Made by a program: the position numbers and the translations under genes. Below, in pieces: positions 32,115 to 42,289 of a DNA stretch of 64,000 bases (position 1 is its first letter; each line of letters begins with the position of its first letter). A model generated the notes under the pieces. The model saw only the letters and a program-made list of their open reading frames with translations, searched no databases and was not told the DNA's origin. This DNA is from Bog-756 sp963699345 (GTDB lineage Bacteria; Actinomycetota; Acidimicrobiia; Acidimicrobiales; RAAP-2): assembly GCA_963699345.1 (NCBI GenBank), contig CAVOTL010000007.1, positions 1 to 64,000 of the forward strand, read 5' to 3'.

Positions 32115-35100
32115 ATGACGACCGGAGCACCCACAGCCGACGGCGCGACGACGCCCGTGAACCGTGTCCCCGTGAGCCTGGCGCGCCGCGGAGCGTCGGC
32201 GCCGCAACCGCCCACCGCCGGGTTGTACGACCCCCGCTTCGAGCACGACGCCTGCGGGGTGGCCCTGGTGGCCGACCTCGAGGGGCGCCCGTCCCACCGG
32301 CTGGTGCTGCAGGCCGTCAACGCCCTCGAGCACCTGGCCCACCGGGGCGCCACCGGGAGCGAGGAGGATTCCGGCGACGGGGCCGGCATCCTGATCCAGG
32401 TCCCCGACGACTTCTACCGGGCGGTGGCCGACTTCGCCCTGCCGCCCCGGGGCCACTACGCCACCGGCATCGCCTTCCTGTCGTCCGACGAGTCGGTGGC
32501 GGCCAAGGCCCGCGACGAGGTCGGGCGCATCGTCGCCGAGGAGGGGCTCGAGGTGGTCGGCTGGCGCGAGCTCCCCGTGGATCCGTCCACGCTCGGCTCC
32601 ATCGCCGAGTCCGCCCGGCCGTCCATGCACCAGCTCTTCGTGGCGCCGGCCGACGGCGTGGTGCTCGGTCCGGGGGAGCCGGCGCTGGCTCTCGACCGCC
32701 TGGCCTTCGTGGTGCGCAAGCGGGCCGAGCACGAGGTCGAGGCGTGCTATTTCGCGTCGTTGTCGGCTCGGACCGTCACCTACAAGGGGATGCTCACGTC
32801 CCACCAGCTCGCCGAGTTCTACCCCGATCTCCACGACGAGCGGCTGGTCAGCGGCCTGGCCCTCGTGCACTCGCGGTTCTCGACCAACACCTTCCCGTCG
32901 TGGCCGCTGGCCCACCCCTACCGGTACATGGCCCACAACGGCGAGATCAACACCCTGGCCGGCAACCGGAACTGGATGCGGGCCCGCGAGGCCCTGTGCG
33001 CCACCGACCTGATTCCGGGTCTCGAGCGGGCCTTTCCCGTGGTGACGCCCGGTGCCAGTGACTCGGCCTCGTTCGACGAGGTGCTGGAGCTTCTCCATCT
33101 CGGGGGCCGGCCCATCCACCACGCCGTGCTGATGATGATCCCCGAGGCGTGGGAGAACCACCGGACGATGGACGCCGCCCGGCGGGCCTTCTACCGATTC
33201 CACGCCTCGCTCATGGAGCCGTGGGACGGCCCGGCCGCCGTGGCCTTCACCGACGGCACGGTCATCGGCGCGGTCCTGGACCGCAACGGTCTGCGACCCG
33301 CCCGCTACTGGGTGACCGACGAGGGTCTCGTGGTCCTGGCCAGTGAAGTCGGCGTCCTGGACATACCGCCGTCCCGGGTGGTCCGCAAGGGACGGCTGCA
33401 GCCGGGCCGGATGTTCCTGGTCGACACCGAGGCCGGGCGGATCGTGGACGACGACGAGATCAAGGACACCCTGGCCGCCGAGCACCCCTACGCCTCGTGG
33501 CTGGAGCAGGGACAGATCGACCTCGACGACCTGCCGCCCCGGACCATGCTCACCCCGCAGCACGCCTCGGTGGTCGGTCGTCAGCGGCTGTTCGGGTACA
33601 CCAACGAGGAGCTCCGACTGATCGTCGCCCCGATGGCGAGGACGGGGGCCGAACCGATCGGCTCGATGGGCTCGGACACCGCGATCGCCGTCCTGTCGGA
33701 ACGGTCGCGGCTCCTGTACGACTACTTCACCCAGCTGTTCGCCCAGGTCACCAACCCGCCGCTCGACGCCATCCGCGAGGAGCTGGTGACGTCGCTGCAG
33801 TCGACGCTCGGTCCCGAGTCCAACCTCCTCGAGCCGTCGCCCGACTCCTGCCGCCAGATCATCCTGCCGATGCCGGTCATCGACAACGACGACCTGGCCA
33901 AGCTGCTCTACGTCAACGAGGACGGCACCACGCCCGGCTTCCGGGCCTTCGCCGTCGACGGGCTGTTCGAGGCGGCCGGAGGGGGCGAGGCGCTGCGGGC
34001 CGCCATCGAGGACGTGCGCGCCCAGGTCGGCGTAGCCATCGAGGACGGGGCCGACGTCATCGTCCTGTCCGACCGCAACTCGACGGACACGCTGGCGCCG
34101 ATCCCGTCGCTGCTGTTGGTGTCGGCCGTCCACCATCACCTGGTGCGCACCAAGACCCGCACGCGGGTGGGGCTGGTGGTCGAGTCCGGCGACGCCCGCG
34201 AGGTCCACCACATGGCCCTGTTGAAGGGGTTCGGGGCGGCGGCCATCAATCCGTACCTGGCGTTCGAGAGCATCGACGACATGATCGCCTCGGGCCTGCT
34301 CACCGGGGTGACCCCCCGCCAGGCCCAGCGCAACTACATCAAGGCCGCCTCCAAGGGCATCGTGAAGGTGATGTCCAAGATGGGCATCTCGACCGTCGCC
34401 TCCTACACCGGCGCCCAGGTCTTCGAGGCCGTGGGCCTGGCCCCCGAGGTGGTCGACGAGTACTTCACCGGCACCGTGTCGCGGATCAGCGGGGTCGGAC
34501 TCGACGTCCTGGCCGGCGAGGTCGCCCGGCGGCACCGGCTGGCCCATCTCGACCGGCCGAGCGAGCGGGCCCACCGCGAGCGCGAGGTCGGCGGCGAGTA
34601 CCAGTGGCGGCGCGAGGGGGAGATCCACCTCTTCAACCCCCGGACCGTCCACAAGCTGCAGCACGCCACCCGGGCGAAGCGCTACGACGTCTACAAGGAG
34701 TACACGCGGGCCGTCGACGACCAGTCCTCGGCACTCGCCACCCTGCGCGGCATGATGACGCTCCGCACCGGTGCGCTCCCGCCCGTGCCCCTCGAGGAGG
34801 TCGAGTCCGTGTCGGCCATCGTGTCGCGTTTCTCGACCGGCGCCATGTCCTACGGCTCGATCTCGGCCGAGGCCCACGAGACGTTGGCGATCGCCATGAA
34901 CCGGATCGGGGGCAAGTCCAACACCGGCGAGGGGGGAGAGGACCCGGACCGCTTCACCCCCGACGCCGACGGGACGTTGCGGCGCAGCGCCATCAAGCAG
35001 GTGGCGTCGGGCCGCTTCGGCGTCACCTCGGAGTACCTGGTCAACGCCGACGACATCCAGATCAAGATCGCCCAGGGGGCCAAGCCCGGCGAAGGCGGAC

Positions 35101-36746
35101 AGCTGCCGGGCTCCAAGGTCTACCCGTGGATCGCCAAGACCCGGTACTCGACGCCGGGGGTGGGCCTCATCTCGCCGCCACCCCACCACGACATCTACTC
35201 CATCGAGGACATCGCCCAGCTCATCCACGACCTGAAGTCCGCCAATCCGGCGGCCCGGGTGCACGTGAAGCTGGTGGCCGAGGTGGGCGTGGGGACGGTG
35301 GCGGCCGGGGTGGCCAAGGCCCACTCCGACGTGGTGCTCATCTCGGGCCACGACGGGGGAACGGGCGCCACCCCGCTCACCTCGCAGAAGCACGCCGGCA
35401 TTCCGTGGGAGCTGGGCCTGGCCGAGACCCAGCAGACGCTGATGGCCAACGACCTGCGCGACCGGATCGTGGTCCAGGTGGACGGCCAGATGAAGACCGG
35501 CCGCGACGTCGTGATCGGGGCCCTCCTCGGCGCCGAGGAGTTCGGCTTCGCCACCGCCCCGCTGGTGGTGTCGGGCTGCATCATGATGCGGGTCTGCCAC
35601 CTCGACACCTGTCCGGTGGGGATCGCCACCCAGAACCCGGTCCTGCGGCAGCGCTACACCGGCAAGCCGGAGTTCGTGGAGACGTTCTTCGAGTACATCG
35701 CCGAGGAGGTGCGGGAGTACCTGGCGGCCCTCGGGCTGCGCTCCATCGAGGAGGCGGTGGGCCGGGTCGACCTCTTGGACACGGCCGCCGCCGTCGACCA
35801 CTGGAAGGCGTCGGGCCTCGACCTGGCGCCCATCCTCCAGCCGCCCGACGCCCCCGAGGGGGCGGTGCGCCATCGGGTGGCCGACCAGGACCACGGCCTC
35901 GACAAGGCCCTCGACCACCGGTTCCTGGAGGCCTGCCGGCCGGCCATCGACCATGGCACCCGGGTCACCGCCGAGGTGGAGGTGCGCAACGTCAACCGCA
36001 CGGTGGGCACGCTGCTCGGCCACGAGATCACCAAGCGCCACGGCGGGGCGGGGCTCCCCGAGGGCACCATCGACCTGACCTTCCGGGGTTCGGCCGGCCA
36101 GAGCTTCGGCGCCTTCGTCCCCCGCGGGGTCACCATGCGCCTGTTCGGCGACACCAACGACTACCTGGGCAAGGGACTCTCGGGCGGGCGCATCGTGGTA
36201 AGGCCGGACGAGGCCGCCCCCTTCGCGGCCGAGGAGAACATCATCGCCGGCAACGTCATCCTCTACGGGGCGACGGCCGGCGAGGTCTTCCTGCGGGGTC
36301 AGGTGGGGGAGCGGTTCTGCGTGCGCAACTCGGGGGCCATCGCCGTGGTCGAGGGCGTGGGCGACCACGCGTGCGAGTACATGACCGGGGGCCGGGTGGT
36401 CGTGCTCGGTCCCACCGGGCGCAACTTCGGTGCCGGCATGTCCGGCGGGATGGCCTTCGTCCACGACCCGCACGGTGACCTGACCCGCGTCTACAACAAC
36501 GAGATGGTCGATCTCGAGCCGCTGAGCCACGACGACCGGATGTGGCTCCGCGACCGGATCAACCTCCACCACCACGAGACCGGCTCGGAGGTGGCGGCGC
36601 GGCTGCTCGCCGACTGGACCATCGAAGCCGACCAGTTCGTGACGGTCATGCCCAAGGACTACCGCCGGGTCCTGGAGGCGACGGAGCGGGCGGTGGCCGA
36701 GGGCCGGTCGGTGGACGACGCAGTGATGGAGGCATCCCGTGGGTGA
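32115..36746 (+). CDS. gltB: Glutamate synthase, large subunit
   Basis: 1543 aa, the usual size. It turns glutamine and 2-oxoglutarate into two glutamates. Residues 1-46 are a propeptide; Cys47 in HDACGVALVAD is the N-terminal nucleophile of the amidotransferase domain after cleavage. The FMN-binding synthase domain covers about 900-1250 (SGHDGGTGATPLTSQKHAGIP near 1077), with the [3Fe-4S] ligands in CHLDTCPVGIATQ. The C-terminal part is the GXGXG beta-helix repeat domain. It shares 8 nt with gltD. In mycobacteria GltS is among the enzymes tuned by GarA, and a GarA-like gene lies at 22432. Confidence 0.97.
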   Translation: MTTGAPTADGATTPVNRVPVSLARRGASAPQPPTAGLYDPRFEHDACGVALVADLEGRPSHRLVLQAVNALEHLAHRGATGSEEDSGDGAGILIQVPDDFYRAVADFALPPRGHYATGIAFLSSDESVAAKARDEVGRIVAEEGLEVVGWRELPVDPSTLGSIAESARPSMHQLFVAPADGVVLGPGEPALALDRLAFVVRKRAEHEVEACYFASLSARTVTYKGMLTSHQLAEFYPDLHDERLVSGLALVHSRFSTNTFPSWPLAHPYRYMAHNGEINTLAGNRNWMRAREALCATDLIPGLERAFPVVTPGASDSASFDEVLELLHLGGRPIHHAVLMMIPEAWENHRTMDAARRAFYRFHASLMEPWDGPAAVAFTDGTVIGAVLDRNGLRPARYWVTDEGLVVLASEVGVLDIPPSRVVRKGRLQPGRMFLVDTEAGRIVDDDEIKDTLAAEHPYASWLEQGQIDLDDLPPRTMLTPQHASVVGRQRLFGYTNEELRLIVAPMARTGAEPIGSMGSDTAIAVLSERSRLLYDYFTQLFAQVTNPPLDAIREELVTSLQSTLGPESNLLEPSPDSCRQIILPMPVIDNDDLAKLLYVNEDGTTPGFRAFAVDGLFEAAGGGEALRAAIEDVRAQVGVAIEDGADVIVLSDRNSTDTLAPIPSLLLVSAVHHHLVRTKTRTRVGLVVESGDAREVHHMALLKGFGAAAINPYLAFESIDDMIASGLLTGVTPRQAQRNYIKAASKGIVKVMSKMGISTVASYTGAQVFEAVGLAPEVVDEYFTGTVSRISGVGLDVLAGEVARRHRLAHLDRPSERAHREREVGGEYQWRREGEIHLFNPRTVHKLQHATRAKRYDVYKEYTRAVDDQSSALATLRGMMTLRTGALPPVPLEEVESVSAIVSRFSTGAMSYGSISAEAHETLAIAMNRIGGKSNTGEGGEDPDRFTPDADGTLRRSAIKQVASGRFGVTSEYLVNADDIQIKIAQGAKPGEGGQLPGSKVYPWIAKTRYSTPGVGLISPPPHHDIYSIEDIAQLIHDLKSANPAARVHVKLVAEVGVGTVAAGVAKAHSDVVLISGHDGGTGATPLTSQKHAGIPWELGLAETQQTLMANDLRDRIVVQVDGQMKTGRDVVIGALLGAEEFGFATAPLVVSGCIMMRVCHLDTCPVGIATQNPVLRQRYTGKPEFVETFFEYIAEEVREYLAALGLRSIEEAVGRVDLLDTAAAVDHWKASGLDLAPILQPPDAPEGAVRHRVADQDHGLDKALDHRFLEACRPAIDHGTRVTAEVEVRNVNRTVGTLLGHEITKRHGGAGLPEGTIDLTFRGSAGQSFGAFVPRGVTMRLFGDTNDYLGKGLSGGRIVVRPDEAAPFAAEENIIAGNVILYGATAGEVFLRGQVGERFCVRNSGAIAVVEGVGDHACEYMTGGRVVVLGPTGRNFGAGMSGGMAFVHDPHGDLTRVYNNEMVDLEPLSHDDRMWLRDRINLHHHETGSEVAARLLADWTIEADQFVTVMPKDYRRVLEATERAVAEGRSVDDAVMEASRG

Positions 36747-38247
36747 GGTCACCGGATTCTTGAAGTACCACCGGGAGCTGCCGGCCCGCCGGCCGGTGCC
36801 GGTGCGTCTGCGGGACTGGAAGGAGGTCTACGAGCCCTTCCCGGCCGAGGCCGCCGAGCACCAGGGCGCCCGGTGCATGGACTGCGGCATCCCGTTCTGC
36901 CACGAGGGCTGCCCGCTCGGCAACCTGATCCCGGAGTGGAACGACCTGGTCTACCGGGACGACTGGTCCGAGGCCATCGAGCGCCTGCACGCCACCAACA
37001 ACTTCCCCGAGTTCACGGGCCGTCTGTGCCCGGCACCCTGCGAGGGGGCCTGTGTGCTCGGCATCAACGACGACCCGGTGACCATCGAGCGCATCGAGTA
37101 CGAGATCGTCGAGCGGGCCTGGTCCGAGGGGTGGGTCGAGCCGGTCCGCCCGGGCCCGCCCACCGGCCGGCGCGTGGCCGTGGTGGGGTCGGGACCCGCC
37201 GGCCTGGCGGCGGCCCAGCAGCTGTGCCGGGCCGGCCACACCGTCGTCGTCTACGAGCGGGCCGAGCGCCCCGGCGGACTGCTGCGCTACGGCATCCCGG
37301 AGTTCAAGATGGAAAAGGCCGTCCTCGACCGGCGGCTCGAACAGCTCGAGGCCGAGGGAGTCGAATTCCGGTGCGGCGTGTCGGTGGGGCAGCCGTCACC
37401 GACCGTGGAGCGGGCCGTCGCCTCCGGGGCGACGATCCTCCCGGCCGCCGACCTGGTGGCCGGCTATGACGCCGTGGTGCTGGCCGGCGGGGCGACGCTG
37501 CCCCGGGACCTGCCCGTGCCGGGGCGGGACCTGGACGGGATCCACCGGGCCATGGACTACCTGAAGCCGTCCAACATGGTGCGGGAGGGCTCCCTGGACG
37601 CCCCCCCGATCACCGCCGAGGGGCGCCACGTGGTGATCATCGGGGGCGGCGACACCGGGGCCGACTGCCTGGGCACGGCCCACCGCCAGGGAGCCCTCAG
37701 CGTCCAGCAGCTGGAGATCATGCCGCAGCCCCCCGGCCACCGCGCCCCGGACAACCCGTGGCCCACCTGGCCGCTGATCCTGCGGACGTCGTCCGCCCAC
37801 GAGGAGGGTGGCGAGCGCCTGTTCTCGGTCACCACCGACGAGTTCGTGGACGATGGATCCGGGGCCGTCGCCGGCCTGCGGGGTCACGAGGTCGAGCTGA
37901 TCACCGGACCCGACGGACGCCCGTCGTTCGAGGAGGTGGCGGGCAGCGAGTTCGAGCTGCCGTGCCAGCTCGTCCTGTTGGCCATGGGCTTCCTCGGCCC
38001 CGAGCCCGACGGCGTGGTGGCCGACCTCGGAATCGAGCTCGACGCCCGGGGGAGCGTGGCCGCCGACGAGCGGTGGTCGACGAACGTGGAGAACGTCTTC
38101 GTCTGCGGCGACATGACCCGGGGCCAGAGCCTGATCGTGTGGGCCATCGCCGAGGGGCGCTCGGCCGCCGCCGCCGTGGACCGGCACCTGATGGGGACGA
38201 CGGATCTGCCGGCCCCGTTGCGGCCCGGGCAGCTCGCGCTGCGCTGA
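36739..38247 (+). CDS. gltD: Glutamate synthase, small subunit
   Basis: 502 aa from a GTG inside the end of gltB. It supplies electrons from NADPH to GltB. It has N-terminal [4Fe-4S] cysteine clusters (CMDCGIPFCHEGCPLGN and CPAPCEGAC), the FAD-binding VAVVGSGPAGLAAAQQL near 147-163, and the NADPH-binding VVIIGGGDTGADCLGTA. The C-terminal ENVFVCGDMTRGQSLIVWA is also typical. Length and motifs are complete. Confidence 0.97.
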   Translation: MGEVTGFLKYHRELPARRPVPVRLRDWKEVYEPFPAEAAEHQGARCMDCGIPFCHEGCPLGNLIPEWNDLVYRDDWSEAIERLHATNNFPEFTGRLCPAPCEGACVLGINDDPVTIERIEYEIVERAWSEGWVEPVRPGPPTGRRVAVVGSGPAGLAAAQQLCRAGHTVVVYERAERPGGLLRYGIPEFKMEKAVLDRRLEQLEAEGVEFRCGVSVGQPSPTVERAVASGATILPAADLVAGYDAVVLAGGATLPRDLPVPGRDLDGIHRAMDYLKPSNMVREGSLDAPPITAEGRHVVIIGGGDTGADCLGTAHRQGALSVQQLEIMPQPPGHRAPDNPWPTWPLILRTSSAHEEGGERLFSVTTDEFVDDGSGAVAGLRGHEVELITGPDGRPSFEEVAGSEFELPCQLVLLAMGFLGPEPDGVVADLGIELDARGSVAADERWSTNVENVFVCGDMTRGQSLIVWAIAEGRSAAAAVDRHLMGTTDLPAPLRPGQLALR

Positions 38248-38284
38248 GGCGACGCCCGGGGAGCGCCTCGGGCATGATGAGCCG

Positions 38285-38884
38285 GTGGATGCCCGGACCG
38301 CCGGACCCGACGACCTGGCCCGGGTGGCCGACACGCTGGCCCTCGCCTTCCATGCCGACCCGGCATGGTCGTGGGTCTTCGAGGACCCCGGCCGCCGACC
38401 CGACCAGCTGCGGGCCGTCTGGGGCGCGTTGTTGGACGCCTCGGTGGCGCACGGGTGGATCTGGATGACCCCGGGGGCGGGCTCGGTCACCCAGTGGATC
38501 CCGCCGGGGGTCGACGAGCTCACCCCTGCCGAGGAGGCCGCTCTCGAGCGCCTCATGGGCGATCTCCTGGGAGACCGCGTGGGTCGGGCCACCGCCCTCG
38601 TCGAGCGCCTGGCGGACGCCCGTCCGAAGGGTCCCGACCACTACTACCTGAGCCTCTTCGGGACCCGTCCCGAGCAGCGCGGCCGGGGGCTCGGCATGGC
38701 GTTGCTGGCCGACAACCTGGCCCGGATCGACGCCGAGCGGAGGCCCGCCTACCTGGAGTCCACCAACCCCGCCAACCTCGAACGGTACCGCTCGGTGGGG
38801 TTCGTCGACGCCACCTCGTTCACGCTGCCCCACGATGGCCCGACGGTCACCACCATGTGGCGCGAACCCCGACCGGTCGACTGA
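38285..38884 (+). CDS. GNAT family N-acetyltransferase
   Basis: 199 aa from a GTG with CATGAT 6 nt upstream. The acetyl-CoA-binding motif A is RPEQRGRGLGMALLADNL (about 140-157), preceded by the beta-strand HYYLSLFGTRP. The N-terminal half is an alpha/beta GNAT fold with an unusual Trp-rich segment (WSWVFEDP, GWIWMTPG). Such enzymes acetylate amines on small molecules or proteins; the substrate is unknown. It follows gltD by 37 nt and may be cotranscribed, but no functional link is implied. Confidence 0.87.
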   Translation: MDARTAGPDDLARVADTLALAFHADPAWSWVFEDPGRRPDQLRAVWGALLDASVAHGWIWMTPGAGSVTQWIPPGVDELTPAEEAALERLMGDLLGDRVGRATALVERLADARPKGPDHYYLSLFGTRPEQRGRGLGMALLADNLARIDAERRPAYLESTNPANLERYRSVGFVDATSFTLPHDGPTVTTMWREPRPVD

Positions 38885-38923
38885 CCAGGTGCGCACGGCG
38901 CCCCCTCCGGGCATCCGACCCGG

Positions 38924-39829
38924 TCAGCCGGGGCGTGTGGCGCCGACGAGACCGGACCAGTCGGCCGCCTCCACGCGGACCACGGCCCCGGTGTGGGGGG
39001 CGTCGATCATCAGGCCGTCGCCGACGTAGATGCCGACGTGGTCGACGCCGGTCGGCCCCGTGCCGAAGAACAGCAGGTCGCCGGGCTCCACGGTGGCCCC
39101 GGTGACCGCCGGCCCGGCGTCGAACTGGTCCTGGGCCACCCGCGGGATCGCCACGCCGGCGTGGGCGTAGGCGGCCTGGCTCAGACCCGAGCAGTCGAAG
39201 CCGCCGCGGCCGGTGCCGCCCCAGAGGTAGGGGACGCCCAGGTGCCCGGCGGCGAAGTCGAGCGCGGCCACCACCGCGGCGTCGACCGTGGCGTCGTCGG
39301 CGTAGGCCACGGACAGCACGAGCACGGTGGCCACGTAGGTCTGGTCGTGGTTGTAGGCGAACACGGCCCCCCGCAGCCCGGTGGCGGTGCCGCCCCCCTC
39401 GGCGCAGAGCATGGCGGCCGCGCTGTAGGCGGCGTCGACCGGGTCGTAGGGGGACGCCGGACGGGCGCCCCCCGGGCCCACGGTGGCGTAGGCCGCGAAC
39501 GTCGGTGGCTCGAACTGGAACGGCCCTTCGGCGCCGGCCGCGTTCGCCCCCGAGGCCACCCCGGGCGCCGTCGACCGTCCACTGTCGGACTCGACCGTCC
39601 CGATGGCGGCCAGCACCGACCACGACAGACCGGGACAGGTGGCCGCCGCCCCCTGTTCCATGGCCGCCCACCCGGCGGGCAGCGCCGGACCGACGGACGC
39701 AGCGGTCGATCCGGAGGGTGCCCCGGACGGCATGGTGCCCGCCCCGGCACCCACCACCGAGGCGAGTACGGCCACGCCCAGGACGATCAGGACCATCATC
39801 AGGGCGGCGACGCCCACCAACCTGCCCAC
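38924..39829 (-). CDS. Two-domain peptidoglycan hydrolase (lytic transglycosylase-like plus NlpC/P60)
   Basis: 301 aa with an N-terminal membrane segment (VGVAALMMVLIVLGVAVLASVVGAG), then a linker. Residues 60-155 resemble a soluble lytic transglycosylase domain (SWSVLAAIGTVESDSGRSTA, with Glu as candidate catalytic residue, then GPFQFEPPTFAAY). Residues 185-301 are an NlpC/P60 endopeptidase with the catalytic Cys in FDCSGLSQAAY, His in DHVGIYVGDG and a third polar residue (His) in IDAPHTGA. It should cut both glycan and peptide parts of the wall from outside the membrane. SD GAGGAGT precedes the GTG. The layout also occurs in conjugation and phage proteins, but no mobile genes are nearby. 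Confidence 0.87.
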   Translation of the reverse strand: MGRLVGVAALMMVLIVLGVAVLASVVGAGAGTMPSGAPSGSTAASVGPALPAGWAAMEQGAAATCPGLSWSVLAAIGTVESDSGRSTAPGVASGANAAGAEGPFQFEPPTFAAYATVGPGGARPASPYDPVDAAYSAAAMLCAEGGGTATGLRGAVFAYNHDQTYVATVLVLSVAYADDATVDAAVVAALDFAAGHLGVPYLWGGTGRGGFDCSGLSQAAYAHAGVAIPRVAQDQFDAGPAVTGATVEPGDLLFFGTGPTGVDHVGIYVGDGLMIDAPHTGAVVRVEAADWSGLVGATRPG

Positions 39830-40132
39830 GGGGACTCCTCGTCGACGAGGGGAACGGGGTGAGCGGAGGGCTCAGAGGATGCCGGGTGGAGCAACGGTGC
39901 ACCCGTCCGGCCGGGCCAGTCCAGCACGCCGGGCACCCGGCCACAAGGGTCGATCGCCGGGGTCCCGCGACCGGGGCCAGGTGGGCGTCCACGATGTCCG
40001 TGGCCAGCCCGTACCGCGCCGTCGCCGTCCACGGATCCCGGACCCGGACCGTCGGCCGCCGTGGGGCCTCCGGCCCCCGCCGGTCGGTACACTCGGTCGT
40101 CCGCCCCCGGCGGTGGACGGGGAGGAATCACG
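39830..40132. other. Intergenic region, 303 nt, between hydrolase and acyl-CoA synthetase
   Basis: Divergent promoter region. A GTCGAC-centred palindrome (CCTCGTCGACGAGG, 39837-39850) lies just upstream of the hydrolase start. A rightward -10-like TACACT is at 40088-40093, about 40 nt before the acyl-CoA synthetase start. No RNA gene or small ORF was recognised. Confidence 0.5.
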
Positions 40133-41767
40133 ATGCTCAGTACCATGCAGGACGGGCCGCTGCTGATCAGCGGCATCCTTCGCCACGGCCAGCAGGTCTA
40201 CGGCGAGAGCCGGGTGGTCACCATCACCGGACCCGGCGGGGAGTCCACCGAGGCCACCTACGCCGACGTGGCCCGACGGTCCGAACAGCTCGCCCGTGCC
40301 CTCGGCCGGCTCGGGGTCGGCGAGTCCGACCGGGTCGGGACCTTCCTGTGGAACAACCAGACCCACCTCGAGGCCTACCTGGCCATCCCGTCCATGGGGG
40401 CGGTGCTGCACACCCTCAATCTGCGTCTCTTTCCCGAACAGCTGGCCTACGTGATCAACCACGCCGAGGACCAGGTCATCATCTGTGACTCCTCCATCGC
40501 CGGTCTGCTGGCCCGGGTGCGCGACCAGATCCCCACGGTCCGCCACATCGTGACGGTGGGGGAGGGCGACACCTCGGCCCTGGGCGAGACCCTGGACTAC
40601 GACACCCTGCTGGCGGCCGAGGAACCGGGCTACGAGTGGCCGCGATTCGACGAGCGCCAGGCGGCGGCCATGTGTTACACGTCGGGGACGACCGGCAACC
40701 CGAAGGGCGTCGTCTACAGCCACCGCTCGACGTTCCTCCACACCATGGCCATCACGGCGGGCAGCTCGCTCGGGATCAGCGAGCGCGACAGCGTGCTGTC
40801 CATCGTGCCGATGTTCCACGCCAACGCCTGGGGCACCCCCTACGCGGGCGTCATGACCGGGGCCGACCTGATCATGCCCCAGCAGTTCCTCCAGGCCGCC
40901 CCCCTGGCCGCCATCATCGAGCGGTTCCGCCCCACCGTGTCGGCCGGGGTGCCGACCATCTGGAGCGATCTGCTGCGGTACGCGCAGACGACCCCCGTCG
41001 ACATGTCCAGCCTGCGGATGATCACCGCCGGTGGCGCCGCCGTGCCGCGTCAGCTCATCGAGCGGTTCCGCGACGAGCTCGGCGTGGAGTTGGTGCAGGG
41101 ATGGGGCATGACCGAGACGAGCCCGCTCTGCTCGATCGCCACGCCACCCCGCCAGGCCGCTCCCGACGAGGAGATCGAGTGGCGGGCCAAGACGGGGCGG
41201 ATCGTCCCCGGGGTCGAGGTGCGGGTCTGTGGGGACGACGGCACCGTGCTCCCGAACGACGGCACGTCCGTCGGCGAGTTCGAGGTGCGGGGACCGTGGA
41301 TCACCGGCTCCTACTACGGGGACCCGTCGCCGGAACGGTTCCATGACGGCTGGCTGCGGACCGGGGACATCGGGTCGCTCGACGGACGCGGCTACATGCA
41401 GATCAGCGACCGCACCAAGGACGTGATCAAGTCCGGCGGCGAGTGGATCTCCTCGGTGGAGCTGGAGAACGAGGTCATGGCCCACCCCGACGTGGTCGAG
41501 GCGGCCGTCATCGCCGTGCCCGACGACCGGTGGAGCGAGCGACCCCTGGTCGCCGTGGTGTTGGAGGAGGGGGTGGACACGTCGCCCGACGACCTCCTCG
41601 AGTTCCTCGCCCCGCGGGTGTCCAAGTGGTGGCTGCCCGAGCGCTGGGTGATCGTCGAGGAGGTGCCGAAGACGAGCGTGGGCAAGTTCGACAAGAAGGT
41701 GCTCCGCGCCCGGCACGCCGAGGGTGGCCTCGAGGTCATCGAGGTCGACATCGCCTCGGGGGGCTGA
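40133..41767 (+). CDS. Long-chain fatty-acid-CoA ligase (AMP-forming)
   Basis: 544 aa from the ATG with GGAGGAA about 5 nt upstream. ANL superfamily: the AMP/phosphate loop YTSGTTGNPKGVVYSH is at about 181-196, and the adenine-binding GWGMTETSPL, the DGWLRTGDIGSLD hinge and the late Lys region GKFDKKVLRARH are all present. It activates a carboxylic acid to acyl-AMP, then to the CoA thioester; chain length is inferred from the overall pattern of medium/long-chain family members. It is followed closely by three small genes. Confidence 0.92.
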   Translation: MLSTMQDGPLLISGILRHGQQVYGESRVVTITGPGGESTEATYADVARRSEQLARALGRLGVGESDRVGTFLWNNQTHLEAYLAIPSMGAVLHTLNLRLFPEQLAYVINHAEDQVIICDSSIAGLLARVRDQIPTVRHIVTVGEGDTSALGETLDYDTLLAAEEPGYEWPRFDERQAAAMCYTSGTTGNPKGVVYSHRSTFLHTMAITAGSSLGISERDSVLSIVPMFHANAWGTPYAGVMTGADLIMPQQFLQAAPLAAIIERFRPTVSAGVPTIWSDLLRYAQTTPVDMSSLRMITAGGAAVPRQLIERFRDELGVELVQGWGMTETSPLCSIATPPRQAAPDEEIEWRAKTGRIVPGVEVRVCGDDGTVLPNDGTSVGEFEVRGPWITGSYYGDPSPERFHDGWLRTGDIGSLDGRGYMQISDRTKDVIKSGGEWISSVELENEVMAHPDVVEAAVIAVPDDRWSERPLVAVVLEEGVDTSPDDLLEFLAPRVSKWWLPERWVIVEEVPKTSVGKFDKKVLRARHAEGGLEVIEVDIASGG

Positions 41768-41769
41768 GC

Positions 41770-42000
41770 GTGCCCGACCTCGACGAGCTGGCGGACCGGC
41801 TCGGGGCGATCGCCGAGGACCTGGCCGACGCCGCCCTCGACCGGCTGCGGCAGAACGCCGATGCGGTGCGCTCCGGGGGCGAACCCGACCCGGACCTGGC
41901 CGCCGAGGAGAAGCGGATCACGCGGGCCCGTCGGGCCGTGGAGAAGGCGGCCACCCTGCTCGGCGGGGCGTCGGCCGCCGGATTCGACGGGGCTCCCTGA
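41770..42000 (+). CDS. Small helical protein, unknown
   Basis: 76 aa from a GTG 3 nt after the acyl-CoA synthetase stop. It is predicted almost wholly alpha-helical, with two charged amphipathic helices (ELADRLGAIAEDLADAALDR and AAEEKRITRARRAVEKAATL). There are no Cys and no membrane segment. The tight spacing suggests translation coupled to the ligase. No family recognised. Confidence 0.6.
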   Translation: MPDLDELADRLGAIAEDLADAALDRLRQNADAVRSGGEPDPDLAAEEKRITRARRAVEKAATLLGGASAAGFDGAP

Positions 42001-42025
42001 GCCCGATGACGGGGCCGGAGACCCG

Positions 42026-42271
42026 ATGACGCCCGGACCCGGCGACGGCGGCGTGCCGGAGGAGGACGGGCCGCCGGTGATGTGGCCGACGTCGGACTCG
42101 GGGTTCGAGGCCGATCCGTTCAGCCCGGCCGGTACGGCGGAGCGGGAGTGGGCGTTCGCCCGCGGTCTGGGTCGCCGGCGGGGCGGGCGGATGGCGGTGT
42201 GGGGGGTGCTGCTCGTCGTCCCCCTCGTCCTCCTGGTCTACGCCGTCACCCTGGCGCTCCGACACCACTGA
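42026..42271 (+). CDS. Small C-terminally anchored membrane protein, unknown
   Basis: 81 aa. It has a Pro/Gly/Asp-rich N-terminus, a basic stretch (LGRRRGGR) and one C-terminal membrane helix (MAVWGVLLVVPLVLLVYAVTLAL) ending in RHH. The basic residues before the helix place the N-terminus inside. It starts 25 nt after the previous small gene. No family recognised. Confidence 0.6.
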   Translation: MTPGPGDGGVPEEDGPPVMWPTSDSGFEADPFSPAGTAEREWAFARGLGRRRGGRMAVWGVLLVVPLVLLVYAVTLALRHH

Positions 42272-42289
42272 CGGCCGGGGGTCGGCGGG

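Noticed and set aside
31929..36752. A minus-strand open frame of about 1600 codons opposite gltB
   Set aside because: It is the antisense of a clear gltB. High GC at third positions removes stops on the opposite strand; the protein is low-complexity His/Arg/Gly/Asp with no family motif.
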